NCBI GenBank assembly: GCA_016098155.1
Contig: JAAAJB010000194.1
Span: 1-55,074 of the forward strand
Direction of reading: 5' to 3'
Source of the DNA: Actinomortierella ambigua
Lineage: Eukaryota > Mortierellomycota > Mortierellomycetes > Mortierellales > Mortierellaceae
Length of the DNA stretch: 55,074 bases
Shown: one piece after another, positions 31,477 through 44,537 of the stretch
Layout of the letters: each line of letters begins with the position of its first letter
Position numbering within the stretch: position 1 is the first letter of the stretch
Notes under the pieces: model-generated
What the model was told of the DNA's origin: nothing
Database searches by the model: none
Seen by the model: only the letters and a program-made list of their open reading frames with translations
Translations under genes and position numbers: made by a program

Positions 31477-34400
31477 ATGGTCACCCGGAGGACCCCTGCT
31501 CAACCATCGGCTGCGGTGCGCGCATCTGTTGCGGCTGAACAACAACGGTCTCAGCCAGCGAACGCCACGGCGCGAGCATCACCCATTGGTCGCCCATCAC
31601 CGACACGGCAACAACCTGATCAGGCCATCAGCAAGCAACGGTCGCCCAGCATCCGCCTCGCAAAGTTGCTCCTCTGGCTGTTTCTGTTCCATGTCGGTGC
31701 GATTTATCTGTTTACGCGTGGTTTTCTCCTCTCACGTTCCGTACTCGACTCGAAGAGTGAGTGCAACAACACCAACGTTGAAAGTTTTACGGGCCTAGAT
31801 GCGGCAGGCGACTGCTGGTATCCTCAGCGCTTCAACAAGGCAGTGGTGATTCTGATTGATGCGTTGCGTTTCGAGTAAGTCTTGCTCACCTTTCAAATGC
31901 ATGTAAAGAAAGACGTTGTTTTGTGAGCAGGTCGAACCTCAATATTCACACAAACCCCCCTCCCTCCGTTCACTTTAGCTTTGTGGTCCCCCATGATACT
32001 CCATTGGACGAGAGGGAGCCCTACTATCACAACAAGCTGCCAATCATCCATTCTCTCCTCAATGATAAGCCGGAGAACACCCTTGTCTTCCAGTTTGTCG
32101 CCGATCCACCAACAACAACACTGCAGCGGCTCAAGGCCCTCACTTCCGGGACACTTCCCACCATCATCGATGCTGGATCCAACTTTGCGTCCTCTGCTCT
32201 CAAGGAGGACAACTGGCTGGCCCAATTTGAGGCGGCGAGGGGTAGCGATCGAATCCGATTCATGGGTGACGACACTTGGGCAGGTCTCTTCCCCAACGCC
32301 TTGAACGCCGAAAACTCGTTTGCATTCGAGTCGTTTGACGTGCACGACCTTCATACCGTCGACAACAACGTGACTGAGAAGCTTCAGCGCATTCTCCCTC
32401 AACAAAAGGACTGGGACTTGCTTATTGCCCACTTTCTAGGTGTCGACCACTGTGGACACAGGCACGGTCCAGACAATATTCAGATGGCCTTGAAACTCGA
32501 GCAGATGAACCAGCAGATCAAGAAGGTCATCGACAGTGTTTCGGACGATACTCTTGTGCTCATCATGGGCGACCACGGTATGAACGGACAGGGCGATCAC
32601 GGCGGCGACACTGATGACGAGGTCGAGGCCGCCTTGGTCGTTTACAGCAAACAAAAGTTGTTGGACCGCAAGGTGTTGGACCAGCTTCAACTCGGAGACA
32701 TGTTGCGTTACACCAAGCCTGTGGGAGGATCTGTGTACCGCACTATCACTCAAATCGACCTAGTGCCCACGTTGTCACTGCTGCTTGGACTGCCCATTCC
32801 ATTCAACAACCTCGGTCATGTCATTCCCGAGCTCTTCCTGACAGGATCAAGCCCCGAGATGGCCCTCAGGAGCCTCTTGCAAGCATTGCGACTCAATGCT
32901 GCTCAGGTCTCGACGTACTTCAAGTCGTACATGAACTTGCACCCTTCGTCAGACATTGCTCTCGCCAGTGCCTTTGAGTTTGGCGATATGTTTGCTGTCG
33001 CCGAAGAGTATTTGTGGGCGCAAGATGGCCAGCCATTTTCCAAGGAGGTGCTGGAGCAGGCCCTGTCCTTGTATTCACAGTACTTGCGGACGGCGTTGAC
33101 GTCTTGCAAGCGAATCTGGGCGCATTTCGATGTGCCCTTTATGGCAGCTGGCGGCGGCCTATTGTTGGCCAACACCTTGGCGCTCATCGTTTACATTGTG
33201 GGCTTCAAAAAGTCGCCCATGCCCAAGAATCTTGAAAAGTTCCTTGCAGGTGGCACGTTGCTCGGCATTACCCTTTCTCGGTCGCTCAAGATTGCGCTTT
33301 CTCATTGGCCTGCGCTCAAGGAGTCGGCGATCGGTATTGCGGATGTGATGGTGTTCTCGGTCGCATCCCTGTCGTTGGCTGGATTTTGTTTGTCGATGGC
33401 ACTCCATGCCTACGAGCACAAGATGTTTAAGATTTCGTGCCCTCGTATCCGCCTGCCCCCTCTATCTGGTTTCCTGGCGTGCTTGTTCATCTTTGTCAAC
33501 TGCCTGATCTTTGCCTCAAACTCGTACATTGTCCATGAGAGCACGTTCATCATTGGTTTCCTGCAGACGTTTGGCCTCATTGGCTTGCTGTTCTCGTTCC
33601 GCGTTCCTGACCCTATTGCCCGCAAGCGCGCCGTGCTGCTGACTCTGGGCTTTATGGTCTTGACCCGCCTCATTTCATACTCGACGGTCTGCCGTGAAGA
33701 GCAAGGTGTGCACTGCACGCATACCTATTATGCCTCGGCGTTCCATACAGTACCTTCGCAGTGGTCCCTGGTGACGCTGGTTGCCAGTGGCGCCGTGACA
33801 CCGTTTGTGATCCGTCGGTTCCTCAAGCAATCCAAGTCGCTCAATGGAGTGGCGATTCTGTGGATTGACTATGGGCTTCGACTGGGCATCGTCTTGGGCA
33901 CGGTGTATGCTGTTTTAGACTTTGAGGAGTCCAAGGCGGAGGCCATGAGAGGCGGTGCGATGGGCAGAACGCTGGAGCCCTTTGCGGTTGGTACGACCCA
34001 ATCAGGACCGTATGCTTACATCAAGACGCTGTTGGTTCGCCTGGCGTTTGGTATGGCGCTGGTGGTCGGGCCGGTCGCTTGGTGGAGCAGCCCATTGTGT
34101 CTTGACATCCAAACTGTGGACGAGACTCTGAGCGAACCTTTCGCTACGACGACAGCCCGTGGCCAGCAGCAGCAGCAGCAGCAGCGCAATGGCTCCCAGG
34201 CGAGCGGTGTCAAGACCGAGCGCAAGATTTACATTCTCGGCTATGGCAACGCCTTTGGATCGAGCTACTATGTGCTACTGACGATGTTGGTGCTCGCAGT
34301 GTCGCTGACGCAAAAGCCACTAGGAACGCTGCTGTTGTATCTTGGTTTGGCCCTCATTTCGATTGTGGTTGAGCTTGTGGATATCTGGCGCGACGCAGAT

Positions 34401-35102
34401 ATTGCACGATGGACGACAGCGATTGTTGAGCGTGCTCAGCGAGAGACGGTAGCTATTCCTGGTACGAACAACAACAACAACAACAATAGCAATATTAATT
34501 CAGGTGATGGTCACGCGGCAGGCGCAGATGCAGCTGATCAAGAGCAGACGCAACAGCAGCAGCAACAAGAAGAGCCCATCCATCCGCCGACACCCAACTC
34601 GCTGCTCCCAGTTACTGTGTTTTCACTGCTGGGCAACCTGCTGTTCTTCGCCACGGGGCATCAGGCGACGCTTTCGTCGATCCAGTGGGGGTCAGCATTT
34701 GTTGGCGTGACGAGGATGAACTACTACGTGTCGCCGTTGCTGGTGGTGGTGAACACGCTTGGCCCCTTTATGATTGTGGCAGCGGCCGTACCGCTGATCA
34801 CGCTGTGGAAGATGGCCCCCAAGGCGGACAGGACGGGCAAGATTATGGTGTTTAGCGAGCTGACGCGGATATGCATGATGATGATGATGCACCAATCGCT
34901 GGTGCTCGTGGCCAACATGTTTTTCACGGGGGGGCTGTTCCGGCGACACTTGATGGTGTGGAAGGTGTTTGCGCCGCGGTTCATGCTGCAGGCGTCGGCG
35001 ATGCTGGTGATGGACCTTGTGCTCGTCACGGTGGTGTCGCTGGTGGGTCTCCGGCGAATCATGACGGAGATGAGCACTGTGCTGGGGGTGAAGATAGAAT
35101 AA
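31477..35102 (+). CDS. GPI13: GPI ethanolamine phosphate transferase 3 (PIG-O/Gpi13)
   Basis: Two exons, 31477-31874 and 31979-35102, give 1173 residues. The intron splits the metal-binding motif: LIDALRFD is joined across it to FVVPHD. The ER-lumen catalytic domain, of the alkaline-phosphatase fold, shows DALRFD, PTTTLQRLKALTSGTLPT, HFLGVDHCGHRHGP and LIMGDHGMNGQGDHGG, all expected for the PIG-N/F/O group and closest to PIG-O. A cytosolic basic N-terminus precedes a membrane segment at about residues 61-80; many membrane segments follow after about residue 430. The enzyme adds ethanolamine phosphate to the third mannose of the GPI precursor, the link later joined to proteins. Gln and Asn runs interrupt a loop near residues 855 and 955-1000. 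Divergent from APC1. Confidence 0.92.
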
Positions 35103-35749
35103 GTCGGCTTCCCATTGTCAGACAGACAGACAGACAGACATAGAGAGATAGAAACAAGTACTACAGTACAGGTACTCTAGAAATACAGTATCCGTTCACT
35201 GCGATTGAAGATCATTCTCCCGCGCGGGCCAACACTCTTTTAGCTCCCAGCTTTCAATGAAAAAAGGGGCTATTTTTGGATCCAAGCAGCAGCTCAGTTG
35301 TAGTATCTGCCCCGGGTCACTGCTTTCCCTCCCCTCTCTTTGCTTCCCCATCTCACTCACTCCACTACCGCTCTCTCTTTTTTTCATCTCTCTTTGGATC
35401 GTTTTTTGAACCAGTCAGCTTTCGTCCTACTCTCCACGCTCAAGGCTCAGGCCCACCTGCTGTGGCCAAGGGTCTGTCCTCTCTCGTGGACCAGTTATTT
35501 GCATCCATGAGAAAGAGAAGGAGAGAGAGAGAGTGAGGGGGGGGGGGACATGGTTGAATTTGGTGGCGAATCAACGGACAAACGGGGAAAAGGCACAAGC
35601 AGTCTTTTTTTTTTTTTTTTTTTATGTCTCGCACCCTGCACGCTATTATTCTATTCTCTCTCTCTCTCTCTCACTCTCTCTTCACTCTTCTTCATTCCTC
35701 TTCTCCCTTGTCTGCTTCATTCATTCTCTCCACCACACACGACCTCAAC
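35103..35749. other. Intergenic region, no gene seen
   Basis: Starts with a CAGA tandem run (35119-35140) in the PIG-O 3' flank. It then holds G-runs (35538-35548), a poly-T run (35607-35623) and a CT microsatellite (35656-35690) in the leader of the small Ser/Gln protein. No conserved frame is seen. Confidence 0.5.
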
Positions 35750-36238
35750 ATGTCTTTTCTCCTAGAGATCGCCGATCTGCATGCAATGTCGTTTTGCTCA
35801 CCAAACGCAAAACTCGGCATCGTATACAAACACTCGATACCAGCGTCAGCGACTCCGTCGGTTGTTCCCTCGACCTCTACATCACCGAGCCTAGCCCCTG
35901 TCGCTACCATGTCCTCCTCCGCCTCCTCCTCTTCTTCCTCCTCAAGTCGCATCTCCGAGCAGCGCTCGCAATTGCACCCACAACAGCAACAACCACAAGA
36001 ACCACAGCAACAACAGCAGCAAGAGCAACAACAGCATCAACAATCACCGCTGCTCAAGGCACTACTACCTACTGCAAGTTCGAGCAGCAACAGCCTCAAT
36101 AGTCTCCACGGTGACCACCAGTCCCTCAAAGTGCCTCAGACAACATTCCTGGGCTGGACTCCGCCGTCTTCACCATGGATGAGGCCGTCTGTAACGGACG
36201 AGGAGCACATGAACAAGCTGGTCTCTTTCCAACTGTAG
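35750..36238 (+). CDS. Small Ser/Gln-rich protein of unknown function
   Basis: A 162-residue single-exon protein starting MSFLLEIADLHAMSF at 35750. It has a serine run (about residues 55-66), then a region of glutamine runs (77-106). The end is more ordered and shows a FLGWTPPSSPWMRP patch followed by an acidic segment and LVSFQL. There is no signal peptide or membrane span. A long pyrimidine-rich leader precedes it. The non-repetitive ends and the good start context argue for a real gene, but composition bias leaves doubt. The family is not recognised. Confidence 0.55.
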   Translation: MSFLLEIADLHAMSFCSPNAKLGIVYKHSIPASATPSVVPSTSTSPSLAPVATMSSSASSSSSSSSRISEQRSQLHPQQQQPQEPQQQQQQEQQQHQQSPLLKALLPTASSSSNSLNSLHGDHQSLKVPQTTFLGWTPPSSPWMRPSVTDEEHMNKLVSFQL

Positions 36239-37494
36239 AGAACCTGAAGCAAACCAAGCCAAAAAGAAACTAGCACAGTATTACCCACCGACTACCCACT
36301 TTCTCTTCTTTTTCTTTCTTTTTCTTGTAGAACTTGTATGATTAGACCTTTTGAATAATAACTCTTCTCCCCCCCCCCTATCCTCCTCAACTTGCTCGTT
36401 TTCTCACTTTTTTCGTGCGTGCCGAGATGTGAAATGGTTTGTGAGACTTCAATGAGGGTATTTCGGATAGCTCGCCCCTTTTTCATGCCGCCATGCCGCG
36501 GACAACAAAAATTGTGTTCCAGCCAAAAAAGATCAACAAGTTGTACAACTTGTCCGTCACTTTCCCCCTCCCCTCTCCCTGAGGAGTCCCTGTCGATCTA
36601 CAACCTATCAAAGCGCGGGATGGAAGGGCGAGGGAAAGGGGATCTCCAAACGGCCGTTGGTCTTCACCAACAACACTTTCAAAAAAAAAAAAGCCTTTTT
36701 CAGCAGGGTGCTGAGCATGGTGACCCCCGACCAAATGGCTGACAATAATGTATCCATGGTCTTTCTCGACTTTCTTTCTGGGGTACAGCACTACTGTATA
36801 TTTACTCTTGGTCAGTTGATGCACCCGGAAAGAAATGTGTGACAAGATGGACGCTTCTCGTAGCTCTCAGCCTTCTCTCACGCTACCCCTCTGTAGATGG
36901 CACAAGGCAAATACGAATCGTCCTGGTAGATATGCAGGCCCTTCTTTCCAGAGTCGATTACAAGGCGTTCATTTATGGGAGGAGAGAGGGTATCCCCAGC
37001 CTCAATGACCCTTTTTTTTTTCTCTTCCAAAACGAGAAGAAGGGGGGATGGCACTGCCTCAAAAAGGAGGCGGTGCTCATTTCGTAGCCTATGCTCTAAA
37101 ACGAATTCCAGATATAATTAATGCTGCATCTACGCGAATTCCCTCATTCCTTTTGGGGTCAAACTTTTGATACTCAGAAAACTGCCCTATCCCCCCGCAG
37201 AGTATAAAAAGGCGGGCGGAATCCATTTTGTGACATTTCGAGGTTCTCTTTTCTCACCTTTGAGCCCCTACACTAAGACCCCCATCCTTCCAACTTGCCC
37301 CTCTCCTCTCCTCTCCTCCTTTCATCCTTCTTCTCCTCCTCTCCACTGACCACAGACACCCCGTCTCCCATCCTCATTGTGTCCTACTCCCACTTTTGTG
37401 GCCTTGACTCCATTGTCCAGCAAATCCCAATCGGATCACATCCACTTATTTTTTTTCTCGTTAACGCACCCTCCCCTCCTCCTAATCCTATATA
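36239..37494. other. Intergenic region and SPT5 leader
   Basis: Nothing coding can be supported in the first 950 bases. The last 290 bases are the SPT5 promoter and leader: a TATA box at 37203-37210, then CT-rich sequence (CTCTCCTCTCCTCTCCTCC near 37301) up to the start codon. Confidence 0.55.
37203..37210 (+). promoter_or_regulatory. TATA box of SPT5
   Basis: TATAAAAA in the context GAGTATAAAAAGGCGGGCGG, about 285 bp before the SPT5 ATG, followed by a pyrimidine-rich leader. Confidence 0.5.
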
Positions 37495-40400
37495 ATGTCT
37501 CGACGCCACGACAGCGATCACGAGGATGAAGAGGAGTACGACTCCCTCGGCCGTAATCATGCCGAGGATGACGAGGACGAAGAAGACGAAGACTCGGATC
37601 GTGATTCTCGTAGCCGCAAGTCCAAAAAGTCCCGCCATCACAAACCCTCTGTCAAGCGAGAGGAAGACGACGACGACGAAGACGACGACGACGAGGATGA
37701 TGATGACGACGACGAAGATGACGAAGACGACGAAGAAGAGGGTGTCTCGGTATGGAGTTTTTTTTTAATGTCGGTTCTTTGTTGGTCGCCCGAAAAAAGT
37801 GCAGCACAGCTGTTTGACAGGGTCCTTGGACCGTGCACCTCAAGCTTGCTCCCCCCCCCTCCTTCACCTTCCTTGCACACCAAAGGCTCTACTTTTCTAA
37901 TCTCCAAAAGCGCTAACGCCTCCTTCCTCCTTCCTTCTTCCTCCCTCTCCGTCCCTCCCTCAATTTCTTTTTTAGCGCCGAAATAAGCGCCGCAAGCGAT
38001 CGGGTTTCCCTTTCCTCGACATGGAGGCTGAGGTCGACGATGAGGAGGAGGACGAGGACGAAGACGACGAGGAATTTGGCGCTGGTGGTAAGGATATCAA
38101 AAATTGTCACCTGCCCTGTTTTCTGATTCGTTAACCCTTGTTGACTGACACATTCAACCGAAATCCAAACTTTTTCCTCCCCCACCCCCACCCCCCGTAA
38201 CATCAACAACAATACAAAAAAAAACCATAGATGGTTTTATCGCGGACGAGGTGGACGAAGCCGCAGAGGCGTCGAAAGCATCAAAGCATCTGGATCTGGA
38301 CCGACGTCGCCGCGAGGATGAAGACATGGATCTGGAGGAGCAGGCCGCACGGTTCAAAGAGCGATACCGTCGCGATTATGCACCTCGACGGGCCTTCCAG
38401 GGTGGCAGTGACGACATCCCGCAGCAATTGTTGATGCCGGACGTGCAATCGCCCCATCTGTGGATGGTCCGGTGCAAACCGGGCAAGGAGAAGGATATTG
38501 TGTTTGCGCTAATGCGCAAGTTCTTTGACACCGAGTACTCGGCACAACCCCTGGAGATCTCGTCCGCCTTTTGCCGTGAGTCACTCAAGGGATATATCTA
38601 CATTGAGTGTATGCGTCAGGCCAATGTGCAAGCGGTAAGTTGTCTTTACTTTCAGTTTTCCTTATTTTTCTTATTCATTTGTGTATTGGATCGTTATGAT
38701 CGACTGCGTGACTTATTTTTGCCCCTCCATCTTACCTTACTAGGCATTAAATGGACTCAACAACGTCTTTGCGTCCAAGCTGACCTTGGTGCCGATCAAG
38801 GAAATGACAGACGTTCTCAAGGTCAGGCACAAGGAGTCGGAACTGCGACCAGGAACATGGGTTCGAATCAAGCGTGGAAAATACGCTAATGATCTGGCTC
38901 AGGTAAAGTAACAACACCTTTCAGGATGATATCTGGACTCAAGTTGAACTGTACTGTTTCCTTCTTTTTTCATTGGCATTGAGGATATGCTCTTAAAACT
39001 GACCCCTCCCCCTTTTTTTTTTCTCTCTCTCTCTCTATCTCTCTCACACCTTAGGTGCTGGACATTGCTGAATCGGGAGATCAGGCCAAGGTCAAGCTGA
39101 TTCCGCGTTTGGACATGACACCACGGACAGACATGTCATACCTGTCGGGCAATAAGCGCAAGCCGCCCAGCAATGCATTAACGGGACGTCCTCCCGCCAA
39201 GCTGTTCAACCCCCGTGACGCAGAAAAGGTCGATAAGCTGAACAAGCCGATCCGTCGAGCCAACAACGTCTTTGTCTGGAGTGGCGATACCTTCCGAGAT
39301 GGCTACCTGGAGAAGGACATGAAGATCTCGAGTCTGATTACAGAGAACATCAACCCGACCCTGGACGAAATCCAACGGTTTGCAAAGGGAGGAGTCGACG
39401 ACGAGGATGGCGGCCTGGATTTGTCGGCAGTGGCCCTGTCGGCGATGAGCGCCTCGCTGACGAGTCATTTCAGACCAGGCGAGAATGTTGAGGTGGTGGA
39501 GGGCGAGTTGAAGAATCTGGAAGGTGTGGTGGATTCCGTGAGCAGCGACATGATCATGATCCGACCCCTGGCGAAGGACCTGAAGAACAGCGTGCTCAAG
39601 TTCCCCCCTTCGCAGCTGCGGAAGCTGTTCCGAGAGGGCGACCATGTCAAGGTGGTGAATGGCAAGTTTAAGGACGAGACGGGTCTGATTATCAAGATTG
39701 AGGAGAATGTGGTGACGGTGGTGACGGATCTGAACGTGCGGGACATTCAAGTGTTTTCCAAGGATCTGCAAAAGGCGTCGAATGTGGCGAGCGGCACGGG
39801 ATCTTTGGGCCAGTACGAAGTGCATGACTTTGTGCAGCTGGATGCGTCGACGGTGGGTGTGATTTACAAGATTGAGCGAGGATTTGCGCGTATTCTGGAC
39901 CAGAACGGCATGGCGCGTGATGTCGAGCCGCACGTCATTACGCAGAAGCGCGACTCTTCACGAGCGATTGCAACGGACGGCGAGGGCAACAGTATCCAGG
40001 ACGGCGACTCTATCCGAGAGATCAGCGGCGCGATGCGCGAGGGCAAGATCCTGCACGTTTTCAGAACGTGGGCCTTTTGCTACAACCGCGAGTACATGGA
40101 GAACAATGGTGTCTTTGTCCAGTCAACCCGCCTGTTGGCCAGCATGGCCGCCAAGAGCCGAGCACAGCCGAGCATGCGCCTTGACACACTCAACCCTGCC
40201 GTCTCGAACAACAACAATATGAACCGGGGAGGAGGGGGCTTTGGAGAGCGCGGTGGTCGCGGTGGTGGTATGCGAGGTGGCTTCATGGGAGGACGTGGAC
40301 GTGGCTACCGCGACGCGCTGGTCGACAAGCGCGTGACGATCATCCGAGGCCCGCACAAGGGTTACCAAGGTATTGTCAAGGATGCCACGGACACGACAGC

Positions 40401-42030
40401 GCGCGTGGAGCTGCACACCAACTGTCGAATCCTGACGGTAGAGCGGGCCAAGCTGGCCATCCAGAACGCGGATGGGTCGACGACACCAGTGTCGAGCATC
40501 ACGGACCCATCGCAATTCAACAACCCTCCGCCGTCGTTCAACATGGGCCCACCTTCGCGTTCGGGCAACATGACACCGATGCACTTCTCGTCCGGCGCGG
40601 GATCGCGGACACCGGCCTGGAACTCGGGCTCCAAGACCCCGGCATGGAACTCTGGATCCAAGACGCCGGCATGGAGCGCCAATGCCCGGACACCCAACCC
40701 GTACGCGGATGGTGGACGCACGCCAGCGTGGGATGCAGGCAGCAAGACCCCTTACCATGGAGGTGGAGGTGGAGGAGGATCATCCTCGGCATGGGACTCG
40801 GGAAGTCGAACACCAGCATCGGCATGGAACGCTGGCAGCCGTACACCGGCCTCGGCATGGGACTCGGGTAGCCGGACACCGGCCCATTCGTCGTGGGACT
40901 CTGGCAGTCGGACGCCAGCGACGTCCGGATGGGACACGCCCGTCAACTCTGGATGGGGGGATAATGCAGGAGGACAGACACCTTCGCGATCGGCATCGTC
41001 GTCATGGGATGAGCCTTCCAGGAACGGAGGCTCCGGTGGTGGTGGCGGTGGTGGTGGCTTTTCGTCGTCGTCGTCGTCATCGGCTTCGGCCTGGGATAAG
41101 CCCGAGTCTGGTAGCCATTCGAGCGGGTACCCACAGACACCGGCCGCAGGTGGAGACTGGATGTCGCGCAATAATGTCGCGACCCCTGCGGGAGGCTATG
41201 CGGCGCCTTCGCCGGCACCGTACTCGGGATACCCCTATACACCAGGCCCTTCGGGCTATGACTCGGCACCGACACCGAGCAGCAGTAACCATTTCCCGTC
41301 GACGCCAGCAGCGTCCGGCTCTGCCGCACGGTCGGGTGGAGGTAGTGGAGCTGGTGGAGCTGGTGGAGCTGGCGCAGGAGCTGGCGCGGGAGGAGCAAGT
41401 GTGGCGACGCCGGCGACAGGAGGAATGTCAGGAGGTAGTGGCTCGTCGGCGGCATCGGGATCGGGCCGGAACGCAGCACAGACGCCTGGTGCGAATGCGG
41501 CACCGCAGACACCGGCAGGAGCGTCGGCCACGCCTATGACGCCAGCGAGCCATTTCCCACAGACGCCGTTTATGCCGACGGGAGGCGACTATAGCAGCGG
41601 TATGGACCATCATCACCATGGAGATGGGTCGAACCAGTCGTCGACGTCGCATGTGGACTGGGTGGCGACAGATATTGAGGTGCGGGTGACGGGCGGCGCT
41701 AGCTATGAGGATGGCAAGTACCATGAGATGGTGGGCCGGATGATCCGGGTGCCGGCGCGGTCAGCGGTGTCGGCGACGGCCAAGTGCGATGTGCGACTGA
41801 GCAGCAGCGGGGGCAGTGAGGATGGCAAGGTGATTCAGGTACCGATTCAGTACCTGGAGGCCGTGAAGCCGATCAAGAACGATAGCGTCAAGGTGTTGAC
41901 GGGCCAGCACCGCGGTAACCTGGGAACGCTGATGGGCGTCGACGGTGAGGATGCGATTGTGTGCTTCCGAGGCGAGAACATGTACAATGTTTTGACGATG
42001 CCTGCCCTTGGAAAATACCTCGGCCAGTAG
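37495..42030 (+). CDS. spt5: SPT5, transcription elongation factor
   Basis: Predicted exons: 37495-37749, 37976-38087, 38231-38634, 38744-38902, 39055-42030, giving 1301 residues. The N-terminus is a long Asp/Glu region (residues 1-120). It is followed by [20 protein letters not shown], a [10 protein letters not shown] segment and the NGN domain at about 195-285 ([36 protein letters not shown]), which binds SPT4. Several KOW modules follow (for example [37 protein letters not shown]). The C-terminal repeat region (about residues 826-955) has some ten units of the type GSRTPAW or GSKTPAW, the expected substrate of the Bur1/CDK9 kinase. A final KOW near residue 1270 reads [23 protein letters not shown]4/SPT5 clamps RNA polymerase II and couples elongation to processing. 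Intron 4 has T and CT runs. Confidence 0.94.
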
Positions 42031-42277
42031 AAGAAAAAAAGTTGCACGCTACACATGCACACTACACACGCACACACGTAGCGAGAGAGTTTTGAACATT
42101 TTTGCCAAAAAAAAAGACAACAACAAATCAACAATATCATTTTTTGAATATCTATATCATTTGAAAGTAGAATGAGGGGGAACAAGAAAAAAAACACATA
42201 CCAACACACCCACACGCCTACAGACATACACACCGTCGCAACTTGATTTTGTACACGTTTTTATATAGTGCAAAATA

Positions 42278-44537
42278 TCAGAGATAATAGTTAGAAACAG
42301 AGCGTTTCAACCGATCATAAGACCTTTGAGGGGCTGGCCAACATGTGCCTGAGGGAGGAATGGGGGTCAAAAAGGCAGCCTGGGGCCTGTCGGCGTAGAC
42401 CTTGTCTGTCTGGGCAATCATTGCACTATGTGGCTGACACGCAAACACGAAGCGCGCGAGCTGGCCCATCATGGACTATTGTAATTAAAAGAAGAAGGTC
42501 GCGTGTCAGAGCACATGGTTTGTTTGTGTGTCTCATCGTTCCAACGTTTGCTGCAGGTAACATGAATTTCCCCCTCTTTACCCTTTTGAAAAGGTCGCCA
42601 AGCCTGGCACTAAAGACAAAGGCGTTCCTGGCTGGTATCAGTCGCTCCTCGACATATGCTTCAAAGCAATGCCGGATGTCCTCGATGGTCGAGGTTGGAC
42701 ATACATGGAGGACGTTGGCCAAGACGACTGCATCCAACATTGCGGTTGCGGCTGCTTGCCCTATTTTTTTTTTTTTAATGGAATGGATACACCACAAAAG
42801 GAAAAAACAATACAAATGGTTGGTGGATTCTAATCGTGTTGGCCATCTTTCTATAAACACGAAAAACAAGAAAAACGGGTTTGTTTTGTTTGGGGTTCTT
42901 ACCTGCTGCAGGGAAGTATTTGTGGCAGGCATCTCCAAGAAGGGCAATTCTACCATGGGTCCAGGTTTTGTAACACTTTTCTCTATCGTGATTTTTGGGG
43001 GGTGTGGAAGAGAAAAAGTCGTTCAGGGATTATTTTTTTTTTTAGGTTAAACAGCCTCATAGAACGTTAAATTTTTTTTGGAGCTCCCAAAAATAATTTA
43101 AAAAATGCCATTTACTCTATCAAGACCTTGGACATGGTCTCCTTGGGTGTATGGTCGAATAAGAAGCCCATGGTCTGGCCCAACGGGCAAGGTAGCGAGC
43201 GGATCTCGTCAGGCATGTCACCTATTGTCTCTGCGCCCCACTCGACGTTCCGAAGGCACATCTCCTCGCGTGTTTTGGCGCTGCTCGCCGGTTGTAATGC
43301 GTACCAGGCGACGGAGCCGTCGGGTTGGCTGAGGCAGCCGGTCTAGAAGAGAAAGTGAATAGGAAGAGAGGTGATAGAAGAAGCGAAGAGAGAAGAGAGA
43401 GAGAGAGAGAAAAAAAAAGAGGATACGAGTGTCATTTCATGTCCTACTTTGGCGTTACACGTTCTGCAGTGTATACACACATAACCACAGCCACAACCAC
43501 AAAAAAAATTACATCGCTTGGACAAACGTACCATGAACGGCTGGCTCTTGCATGTCAGAGTCTCGTAACGGCACTCGTCTTCGGGAAGGACCATGGCGCC
43601 CTTAGGTAGGACGCTGGTGACACCGACAAGGCAGTGGCCGCTAACGAAGGGTAATGCGGCATCTTCCTTGGGCAGGAGGCCCAAAGCCTGGAGTTCCTTA
43701 TACATGATTTCGCGTACGGTAGAAAAGGAACCATCGGCACCTATGACGGCATCGCCATAGTAGGATTCATTGGTAGTGGTGTGGACGATGACACCCTCGG
43801 GTTTGTGTTGGATGGTCTGGACACTTTTCCCAAAGTGGATTTTGTCTTTTGGGACAAGGTTCAGTAGGATGTTGTAGAGTTTTTGGCGGGTGATGATGTG
43901 GATGGTGTCGTTGTATCTAATTGGTTTAAGCACCAAGTTTTTTTTTTCCACGTCAACAACAGCAACAAATAGTCGAGGAGATACTGTTACTGCTGCTCCC
44001 CCCGCCAGGAATCTAAAGGTGGAGTATGCCTCTGTCCTGTTGAGAATGTTTACCTTTGTTTCATGAATGTTAGATCGTCGACCCGGGGTTTTGAGGGCGG
44101 AAAGGTATGGTTTGTCGCGGTGTGGAGCGGTTGCGAGTGGCGAAGTAATTCGTCGTACACACCGAGCTGCTTAAACAGGGGTGCAACTGTCGGTGGGATG
44201 CTGATGGCACTTCCTAATGGGATAGAAAGTGGGAGAGGAGGGGGGGGGGAGGAATGAGAAACAGGAGAGAGCCTTTCCTTGCCTTGCCTCTACTCTCATC
44301 TTTCAGAACACTTGCGGATCCGTCTTACCGACAGGCCTAACATCAGGACTACGCTCCAGCACGACATATGGCACCCGTGCCTGTTCCAACAGGGCTGCGA
44401 GTGTAATGCCTCCAATACCAGCACCAACTGGGAGGGAAAGGAAAATAAAAATAATCTTAAATACGCTTTGGTCTTGCTAACAGACTATTGTGTAGGTGGG
44501 AGGACACTTCTCACTCCTTACCGATGAGGACGTGCAT
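42278..44537 (-). CDS. FAD-dependent monooxygenase, tandem paralogue 1
   Basis: Predicted exons: 44537-44522, 44427-44329, 44213-44054, 43916-43532, 43342-43116, 42982-42903, 42760-42582, 42475-42278, giving 447 residues. All three class A flavin monooxygenase motifs are present: the dinucleotide fold LIVGAGIGGITLAALLE at the N-terminus, the DG motif DAVIGADGSFSTVRE, and the GD motif HGRIALLGDACHKYFPAAG. There is no signal peptide, and only a mildly hydrophobic C-terminus. The first exon is only 16 nt (MHVLI). Exon lengths match paralogue 2 almost exactly, but two introns present there (after KQLG, and before the C-terminal block) are absent here. The substrate cannot be told. Convergent with SPT5, 247 bp apart. 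Confidence 0.87.

Noticed and set aside
31923..31978. In-frame upstream extension of PIG-O exon 2
   Set aside because: Joining at the acceptor CTTTAG (31978) rebuilds DALRFD followed by FVVPHD; the upstream residues are intronic.
37638..37907. Minus-strand ORF with a long serine run
   Set aside because: It is the antisense of the acidic GAC/GAG-rich first exon of SPT5.
40682..41539. 285-codon ORF of mostly Arg and His
   Set aside because: Frame shadow of the SPT5 C-terminal repeats, which are G+C-rich and open in several frames.
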